From contig JAOUPJ010000098.1 in NCBI GenBank assembly GCA_029879945.1, positions 1 to 11,204 of the forward strand: 11,204 bases of DNA. Reading direction: 5' to 3'. Source of the stretch: Gammaproteobacteria bacterium (GTDB lineage: Bacteria > Pseudomonadota > Gammaproteobacteria > S012-40). This document shows, piece after piece, positions 6,121 to 11,204 of this stretch. Each line of letters begins with the position of its first letter. Within the stretch, counting starts at the first letter, position 1. Made by a program: the position numbers and the translations under genes. The notes beneath the pieces were generated by a model. The model was not told the origin of the DNA, ran no database searches, and saw nothing but the letters and a program-made list of their open reading frames with translations.

Positions 6121-6990
6121 CTATGCCCAAGTCCCTTGGGCGACATCCACCACGCGTCCTCCCACATAGACTTGTATCTGATCATTCGTGGATTGGGTTC
6201 TTAATAAGAGGGTAGACGGGCGACCCATTTCATAGCCTTGTCCAACTTTTATATCGATCTTTTTTTGTTGCAGTACCTGGTGTTTACTTAGATACGCCGC
6301 TAAGGCACCGTTGGAACTTCCTGTGGCGGCATCTTCTTCTATACCAAAATAGTCTGCAAACACGCGCACGCCTAGCGTTTGATCCGCTTCATAACCCCCT
6401 GGCGCAAAGACGAGAAAGATTTTGCTTTCTTCGTTTTCCACATAAGAAAAATAGAGGTCTTTGTTAATTTTTATTTCTTTTAATGCCGCGGTATTTTTGA
6501 GTGGCACTATTGTGGTTGGAAACCCCGTGGATACCGTTTGTACCGGGTGCCGCTCTACCAGATGAGCAGGCTCCAGGCCCAATATCTCAGCGAAGTGTTT
6601 GGAATCGTGTGTTTTCGCGAAAACGGGTACCACTTGTTTCATCCAGAGTTCGCCACTATCAGAAAACTCAACCGGAATTTTTCCGATTTTCAGATCAAGT
6701 AGCACCGTGTCGTCAGTGCTCAGTCCCAGTCTATTTTTAATGACATGGGCTGTGCCTAAGGTGGGGTGGCCCGCAAAGGGAATTTCTTCCTTGGGGGTAA
6801 AAATTCTTACCGAGAAGGAATCGTCTTTATTCCCGGTGATGAATGTTGTTTCCGAAAAATTGATTTCTCTGGCGATGGACTGCATATCGGAATCGCTGAG
6901 GGATTCACAACGGTAGAAGGTGGCGAGTTGATTGCCGCCGTATTTTTTATCGGTGAAGACGTCGGTTATAAAAAATTGAGGTTTGTCCAT
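6121..6990 (-). CDS. PhzF-family isomerase/epimerase (YddE-like)
   Basis: A 289-residue cytoplasmic enzyme of the diaminopimelate-epimerase fold. The family marks are in place: FITDVFTD (7-14) and GGNQLATF (18-25) at the N-terminus; Glu47 in NFSETTFI, matching the catalytic acid Glu45 of PhzF; GHPTLGTAH (74-82); and DAATGSSNGALAAYL (220-234), with Asp220 and the glycine/serine loop that holds the substrate carboxylate. PhzF itself isomerises trans-2,3-dihydro-3-hydroxyanthranilate in phenazine synthesis, but most members (for example E. coli YddE) have unknown substrates. No other phenazine gene is here, so a phenazine role is not supported. The start is ATG at 6990, which gives the usual family N-terminus. 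Directly upstream is the fabI terminator, and no Shine-Dalgarno sequence is visible, so translation from a full-length fabI readthrough transcript looks inefficient. Confidence 0.88.
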   Translation of the reverse strand: MDKPQFFITDVFTDKKYGGNQLATFYRCESLSDSDMQSIAREINFSETTFITGNKDDSFSVRIFTPKEEIPFAGHPTLGTAHVIKNRLGLSTDDTVLLDLKIGKIPVEFSDSGELWMKQVVPVFAKTHDSKHFAEILGLEPAHLVERHPVQTVSTGFPTTIVPLKNTAALKEIKINKDLYFSYVENEESKIFLVFAPGGYEADQTLGVRVFADYFGIEEDAATGSSNGALAAYLSKHQVLQQKKIDIKVGQGYEMGRPSTLLLRTQSTNDQIQVYVGGRVVDVAQGTWA

Positions 6991-7023
6991 AAGGAAAAGG
7001 CTGGACGGGTGTCGCGTCCAGCC
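6991..7023 (-). terminator. Rho-independent terminator of fabI, U-tract touching the phzF start codon
   Basis: On the minus strand GGCTGGACG (plus 7023-7015) pairs exactly with CGTCCAGCC (plus 7007-6999) around a 7-base loop, giving a G/C-rich 9-bp stem. It is followed at once by TTTTCCTT (plus 6998-6991). The stem begins 11 bases after the fabI stop. The next three bases are the phzF ATG, so this element occupies the whole leader of phzF. Confidence 0.85.
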
Positions 7024-7034
7024 CCTTATCCGCT

Positions 7035-7817
7035 CTAGTCTAACTGCATGCCGACAATATTGTAGCCGCAGTCTACATAAATGTTTTCGCCGGTGACGCC
7101 GCTTGCCAGATCAGAACACAGGAAGGCAGTCACATTTCCGACTTCTTCGATGGTGACATTACGATGTAGAGGTGCTGTTTTTTCAAAGGTAGACAACATG
7201 GAGCGGAAATTACCGATCCCTGCAGCAGCCAGCGTTTTGATTGGGCCGGCAGACACGCTGTTAACGCGTATGCCTTCAGGACCCATGGCGCTGGCCATAT
7301 AACGCACATTGGCCTCCAGGCTGGCTTTGGCCAGGCCCATCACATTGTAGTTAGGCAGCACTTTCTCCGCTCCCAGATAACTCAGGGTGACCAGAGAACC
7401 GTTACGACCTTGCATCATTTTGCGTCCGGCCTTGGCCAGGGCAGTGAAACTGTAGGAGCTGATTTCGTGCGCCGTGTTAAATCCGGCGCGGGTGGTGGCT
7501 TCCACATAATCGCCTTTTAGCTCTTCTTTGGGGGCAAATCCCACGGAGTGGATTATGCTGTCCAAACCATCCCAGTGCGAACCCAGCGTCTCAAATACGG
7601 CTGCGATTTCCGCATCGCTACTCACATCGCAGGGCATGGTGATATTAGAGCCCAATTCGGCGGCCATGTCTTCCACGCGCCCTTTTAGTTTATCGTTCTG
7701 ATAGGTGAACGCCAACTCCGCCCCTTGATCCTTCATCGCCTTGGCGATACCCCAGGCAATGGAGCGATTACTGGCTAGTCCCACTATCAAGGCCTTCTTG
7801 CCCGCTAAAAATCCCAT
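7035..7817 (-). CDS. fabI: Enoyl-[acyl-carrier-protein] reductase (NADH), FabI
   Basis: A 260-residue cytoplasmic enzyme of the short-chain dehydrogenase fold that carries out the last reduction of each fatty acid elongation cycle, from trans-2-enoyl-ACP to acyl-ACP. GLASNRSIAWGIA (13-25) is the cofactor-binding loop typical of FabI in place of the usual GxxxGxG. The active site has Tyr147 (SYLGAE), Tyr157 and Lys164 in YNVMGLAK, the Y-x6-K of this family. SAGPIKTLAA (189-198) is the substrate-binding loop. HSVGFAP keeps Gly93, the position where substitution gives triclosan resistance in E. coli. Length equals that of E. coli FabI (262). The ATG at 7817 has AAGGA (plus 7830-7826) with 8-base spacing. 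A TACAAT box on the minus strand (plus 7869-7864) is a possible -10, but its -35 is poor. It is divergent from the ABC transporter and ends in a strong terminator. Confidence 0.96.
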   Translation of the reverse strand: MGFLAGKKALIVGLASNRSIAWGIAKAMKDQGAELAFTYQNDKLKGRVEDMAAELGSNITMPCDVSSDAEIAAVFETLGSHWDGLDSIIHSVGFAPKEELKGDYVEATTRAGFNTAHEISSYSFTALAKAGRKMMQGRNGSLVTLSYLGAEKVLPNYNVMGLAKASLEANVRYMASAMGPEGIRVNSVSAGPIKTLAAAGIGNFRSMLSTFEKTAPLHRNVTIEEVGNVTAFLCSDLASGVTGENIYVDCGYNIVGMQLD

Positions 7818-7971
7818 AAGATTGGTCCTTTCTTGTCCAAGTTCATCCGAAGTATTATGGGTGATTGTACCGCAATTTTAGGATTTAACCCATTCCCTCC
7901 TAGGGTGCAGGACGCAAGGCGCGATTTGTGCTAACTTGATACGGATGAGTGGTGAAAGGGAGTTTGTCACG

Positions 7972-10158
7972 TTGTTCAATAGCTTGCGTCAAGTTGGCGT
8001 CGTCGGTTTGTCTCTCGTGGTGACGGTTTTGACGGCCTGCGGTGAGCAACCGTGGAACTCGCCTTATCCGGACTCGGAGCTGGGGCAGAATATCCTCTAT
8101 TCATCGTTTGAAGCGCGTCCCAAACATTTGGACCCCATACGCTCCTACAGCTCGAACGAATATGCCTTCATTGGGCAGATATACGAGCCACCTTTACAGT
8201 ATCACTACCTGAAGCGGCCCTATGAACTTGTTCCCCTCACGGCGACCCAGGTGCCAGAGCCTGAAATATTTGATAAGAATGGAAAGAGGCTGGCTAAAAA
8301 CACTCCGGCCAATCAGGTCCATCGCAGCGTTTACACCATCGAGATACAAAAGGGAATCCAATATCAGCCCCATCCGGCCTTTGCAAGGGATGAGCAGGGA
8401 AATCCACGCTACTTGGGACTAGCTGAGGAGCAAATAAAGCAATATCACACGCTCTCGGAATTTATACAGACAGGTAGCAGAGAGCTGACGGCAGACGACT
8501 ATGTGTATCAGATGAAACGCTTGGCCCATCCCGCCTTGCATTCGCCCATCTACGGTGTAATGGCGGCCTATTTTGTCGGACTGGATGACTATGCCAAGAG
8601 ATTAAAAACAGAATACGAAGAACTGAAAAAGCGCGGTGAACTTTTTCTCGATTTGCGTAAATATGATCTTCCTGCGGTGAAGGTGTTGGATCGTTACCGC
8701 TATCAGATCACCATCGAAGGCAGTTATCCCCAATTGGTATATTGGTTGTCCATGCCGTTTTTCGCGCCCATGCCAGTGGAGGCGGACCAGTTCTATTCTC
8801 AAAAAGGTATGAAGGACAATAATATCACACTGGACTGGTACCCAGTGGGTACCGGTGCCTACATGCTAACAGTGAACAATCCGAATCGGCAAATGATTAT
8901 GGTGAAAAACCCTAACTACCGCGGTGATCGTTATCCAACTGAAGGAGAGCGGGGCGACCGCGAATTAGGTTTGTTGGCCGATGCTGGAAAACCCATGCCC
9001 TTCATAGACAAAGTCGTTTATAGCCTGGAGAAAGAAACCATTCCCTATTGGAACAAGTTTCTGCAAGGTTACTACGACACCTCCGGGATTAGCTCCGAGA
9101 GTTTTGATCAGGCCATACAGGTGAGCGGTCAAGGGGAAGTGGGCTTGAGTGAACAGATGAAAGAGAAGGGGATACGCTTGTCAACGTCGGTTGCCACCTC
9201 TACCTTCTATCTGGGTTTTAATATGATAGATCCGGTTATAGGTGGTTTAAGTGAAAGGGCGCGCAAGCTTAGGCAGTCGCTTTCAATTGCCATTGACTAT
9301 GAAGAGTACATATCCATTTTTATGAACGGCAGAGGGATACCTGCTCAGGGGCCGCTACCACCTGGAATTTTTGGTTATGTAGAGGGTGAGAAAGGGATTA
9401 ATCCTGTGGTCTACGATTGGGAAGATGGACGTGCCAAGCGTAAGCCTATTACCGCGGCTCAGAAGCTTTTGGCCGAAGCGGGTTATCCCAACGGAGTGGA
9501 TAGCAAGTCCGGTAAACCATTAGTACTCAATCTGGATATCGCGGGTGGTGGGCCCGATGACAAGGCGCGATTCAATTGGTTTCGTAAGCAGTTTGATAAA
9601 CTGAATATTCAACTCGTGGTGAGAAACACCCAGTACAATCGCTTCCAGGAAAAGATGCTAAAGGGTTCGGCGCAGATCTATATCTGGGGATGGAATGCAG
9701 ACTACCCGGACCCGGAAAATTTTCTGTTCCTTTTGTATGGACCGAACCAAAAAGTGGACAAGAACGGGGAAAATGCATCGAATTACAAAAATAAAAAATT
9801 TGATGCCTTGTTTGAGCGCATGAAAAATATGCCTAATGGGGTAGATCGGCAGGCCATTATCGATCAGATGGTGAATATTGCGCGGGAAGATGCGCCCTGG
9901 ATCTGGGGAGTGAACCCCAAGAATTACGGGCTTTATCATGACTGGTTTCTGAATGCCAAACCCAATCTCATGTCTCACAATACCATGCAATACAAACGTA
10001 TCAATGGGCCTTTACGTGAGCAAAAACGGAATGAATGGAATCAACCCGTCCTGCTTCCTGTTCTACTGATTTTTGTGTTTATGATAATCATTATTGTTCC
10101 AGCGATAATGAGCTACAAAAAGCGGGAACAATTGTCTCCTGCGAAGGTGCATAGTTAG
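7972..10158 (+). CDS. Peptide ABC transporter solute-binding protein (SBP_bac_5/OppA-YejA type), membrane-anchored
   Basis: A 728-residue extracytoplasmic binding protein that would deliver peptides to the permeases encoded next to it. Early marks are FEARPKHLDPIRSYSSNEY and IYEPPLQYHY; late marks are YIWGWNADYPDPENFLFLLYGPN and DAPWIWGVNP, all typical of family 5 binding proteins. It is longer than OppA (about 540), with extra helical segments in the first third. I prefer the TTG start at 7972: AAAGGGAG lies 9 bases upstream, and MFNSLRQVGVVGLSLVVTVLTAC is a clean lipoprotein signal with lipobox LTAC (Cys23). Upstream in-frame ATG (7945) and TTG (7936) have no ribosome site and add acidic residues to the signal. 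The C-terminus is unusual: residues 693-714 form a hydrophobic membrane helix followed by YKKREQ, so the protein has two possible anchors. The stop codon touches the start of the permease gene. Confidence 0.9.
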   Translation: MFNSLRQVGVVGLSLVVTVLTACGEQPWNSPYPDSELGQNILYSSFEARPKHLDPIRSYSSNEYAFIGQIYEPPLQYHYLKRPYELVPLTATQVPEPEIFDKNGKRLAKNTPANQVHRSVYTIEIQKGIQYQPHPAFARDEQGNPRYLGLAEEQIKQYHTLSEFIQTGSRELTADDYVYQMKRLAHPALHSPIYGVMAAYFVGLDDYAKRLKTEYEELKKRGELFLDLRKYDLPAVKVLDRYRYQITIEGSYPQLVYWLSMPFFAPMPVEADQFYSQKGMKDNNITLDWYPVGTGAYMLTVNNPNRQMIMVKNPNYRGDRYPTEGERGDRELGLLADAGKPMPFIDKVVYSLEKETIPYWNKFLQGYYDTSGISSESFDQAIQVSGQGEVGLSEQMKEKGIRLSTSVATSTFYLGFNMIDPVIGGLSERARKLRQSLSIAIDYEEYISIFMNGRGIPAQGPLPPGIFGYVEGEKGINPVVYDWEDGRAKRKPITAAQKLLAEAGYPNGVDSKSGKPLVLNLDIAGGGPDDKARFNWFRKQFDKLNIQLVVRNTQYNRFQEKMLKGSAQIYIWGWNADYPDPENFLFLLYGPNQKVDKNGENASNYKNKKFDALFERMKNMPNGVDRQAIIDQMVNIAREDAPWIWGVNPKNYGLYHDWFLNAKPNLMSHNTMQYKRINGPLREQKRNEWNQPVLLPVLLIFVFMIIIIVPAIMSYKKREQLSPAKVHS

Positions 10159-11136
10159 ATGTTGGCCTATATCGTAAGACGTGTTTTCTACGCCATTCCA
10201 ATTTTAATTGGCGTAAACATTATTACGTTTGCATTGTTTTTTGTTGTGAATACACCGGATGACATGGCCCGCGTTCATCTGGGCGTGAAGCGGGTTACCC
10301 CAGAAGCGATAGAAAATTGGAAACAGCAGCACGGTTATGATAAGCCGCTCTTTGTAAATGGCGAAGCGGGTGGGGTCGATACCTTTACAGACACCATCTT
10401 TTTTCAGAACTCGGTCAAGCTGTTTGTTTTTGAATTCGGCAATTCAGATGAAGGGCGAAATATTGGCTACGATATCAGTAAGCGCATGTGGCCCAGTCTG
10501 GCGATTGCTCTACCGAACCTGATAATAGGTCTGTTCTTTTATATAACCATCGCCTTGCTTGTGGCCTTTTTCAGGGCCAGTTATATAGACTATATCGGTG
10601 TTATTTCGGCGGTGGTGTTGATGTCTGTTTCGGGGCTCTTTTATATCATTGGCGGGCAATTCTTATTGGGCAAGTTACTGCATATCGCTCCCATATCAGG
10701 TTATGACGAGGGCTTTGAGGCGGCAAAATTTCTGGTACTACCGGTCATTATTGGTGTGATTGGCGGTATTGGTTCGGGGGTACGCTGGTATCGAACTATC
10801 TTTGTGGAAGAAATGGAAAAGGACTATGTGCGTACGGCACGCGCTAAAGGGGTTCCTGAAACCATCACCTTGTTTAAACATGTATTAAAGAACGGAATGA
10901 TTCCCATATTGACAGGTGTGGTAGTGGTCTTGCCCTCGTTGTTTATGGGTAGCCTGATTACCGAATCATTCTTTGGCATCCCGGGATTGGGGAGTTACAC
11001 CATTGATGCCATTCAAAGCCAGGATTTCGCCATCGTGCGCTCCATGGTTTTCCTGGGTTCGGTTTTGTATATCCTGGGCCTGGTACTCACCGATATTTCT
11101 TACACCCTGGTCGATCCTAGGATAAGGCTGAATTGA
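10159..11136 (+). CDS. Peptide ABC transporter permease, OppB/DppB/YejB family
   Basis: A 325-residue inner-membrane subunit that forms half of the translocation pore. There are six predicted membrane segments: about 9-31, 113-138, 144-170, 189-209, 248-270 and 292-313. The cytoplasmic coupling loop is at 222-243 (DYVRTARAKGVPETITLFKH), the EAA-type motif that contacts the ATPase. The protein ends in DPRIRLN, the usual family terminus (DPR). A periplasmic stretch of about 80 residues follows helix 1, as in YejB/OppB. Its ATG directly follows the TAG of the binding-protein gene (TAGATG), and its TGA overlaps the next ATG by one base, so the three genes are translationally coupled in one operon. 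The natural substrate could be oligopeptides or microcin C-like peptides, as for the Yej system; this cannot be read from the sequence. Confidence 0.92.
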   Translation: MLAYIVRRVFYAIPILIGVNIITFALFFVVNTPDDMARVHLGVKRVTPEAIENWKQQHGYDKPLFVNGEAGGVDTFTDTIFFQNSVKLFVFEFGNSDEGRNIGYDISKRMWPSLAIALPNLIIGLFFYITIALLVAFFRASYIDYIGVISAVVLMSVSGLFYIIGGQFLLGKLLHIAPISGYDEGFEAAKFLVLPVIIGVIGGIGSGVRWYRTIFVEEMEKDYVRTARAKGVPETITLFKHVLKNGMIPILTGVVVVLPSLFMGSLITESFFGIPGLGSYTIDAIQSQDFAIVRSMVFLGSVLYILGLVLTDISYTLVDPRIRLN

Positions 11137-11204
11137 TGGAACACGCCAACAATAAACCAACTCAAATTTCAGGCCTGATGGTTACCGGGGTTTTGCTGCT
11201 GCTT
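11136..11204 (+). CDS. Second ABC transporter permease, OppC/YejE type (N-terminal 23 codons only)
   Basis: ATG at 11136 shares its A with the TGA of the previous gene (TGATG), and an AAGG lies 9 bases upstream. The 23 codons read MEHANNKPTQISGLMVTGVLLLL and run off the window. A short polar N-terminus followed by the start of a hydrophobic helix fits an OppC/YejE permease, the expected partner after an OppB/YejB gene. The assignment rests on position more than on sequence. An ATP-binding protein gene should follow outside the window. Confidence 0.65.
   Translation, partial: MEHANNKPTQISGLMVTGVLLLL

Noticed and set aside
2092..6990. A phenazine gene cluster (chorismate-using synthase plus PhzF)
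   Set aside because: The synthase has PabA-PabB order and the PIKGT lysine, unlike PhzE; the two genes are separated by unrelated genes and no phzA/B, C, D or G is present.
7889..7901. AGGAGG followed by ATG on the minus strand upstream of fabI, a possible leader peptide
   Set aside because: The frame stops after two codons (ATG GGT TAA), and no attenuation structure is evident.
7818..7971. Clear divergent promoters between fabI and the ABC transporter
   Set aside because: A TACAAT box exists on the minus strand, but no convincing -35 partner or operator could be found on either strand.

Overview
The window looks like chromosomal DNA of a gammaproteobacterium, probably a marine or environmental relative of the Pseudomonas/Oceanospirillales groups. 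The reasons are a PpiD C-terminus, an E. coli-like FabI, a YejAB-type peptide ABC transporter and a near-consensus Fur box. I cannot name the genus. No tRNA, rRNA, CRISPR array, insertion sequence or phage gene was seen.

Layout. (1) 1-545 (+): C-terminal part of the periplasmic folding factor PpiD, cut by the window edge. (2) 593-1861 (+): a dicarboxylate/acidic amino acid:cation symporter with a TTG start that sits directly after a perfect 8-bp dyad. (3) 1868-2090: a gene-free block made of several hairpins that looks like a decayed dispersed repeat. (4) 2092-4110 (-): a fused PabA-PabB aminodeoxychorismate synthase (p-aminobenzoate/folate branch). (5) 4111-4302: a divergent intergenic region with a 19-bp Fur site (18/19 to consensus) merged into a second, longer dyad. 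It overlaps a sigma70-like promoter that faces a MauG-like di-heme cytochrome c lipoprotein (4303-5412) and a small secreted, probably beta-barrel protein (5479-6045). (6) 6121-6990 (-): a PhzF-family enzyme. (7) 7035-7817 (-): FabI, followed by a strong intrinsic terminator whose U-tract ends exactly at the phzF start codon. (8) 7972-11204 (+): the first three genes of a peptide/oligopeptide ABC importer: a large solute-binding protein with both a lipobox and a C-terminal membrane helix, an OppB/YejB permease, and the first 23 codons of the second permease. The junctions are tightly coupled (TAG-ATG and TGATG).

How it fits together. From memory, ppiD, fabI and a yej-type ABC transporter are close neighbours in Pseudomonas. 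Here the ends of the window keep that order, but ppiD and fabI are separated by about 6.5 kb holding the symporter, pabAB, the Fur-linked heme-protein pair and phzF. Most genes are ordinary housekeeping or transport genes. The part I would examine first is the Fur-controlled di-heme lipoprotein plus small exported partner: putting an iron-rich enzyme under an iron-starvation promoter suggests a role in iron or copper handling, or in modification of a protein, rather than simple peroxide removal.
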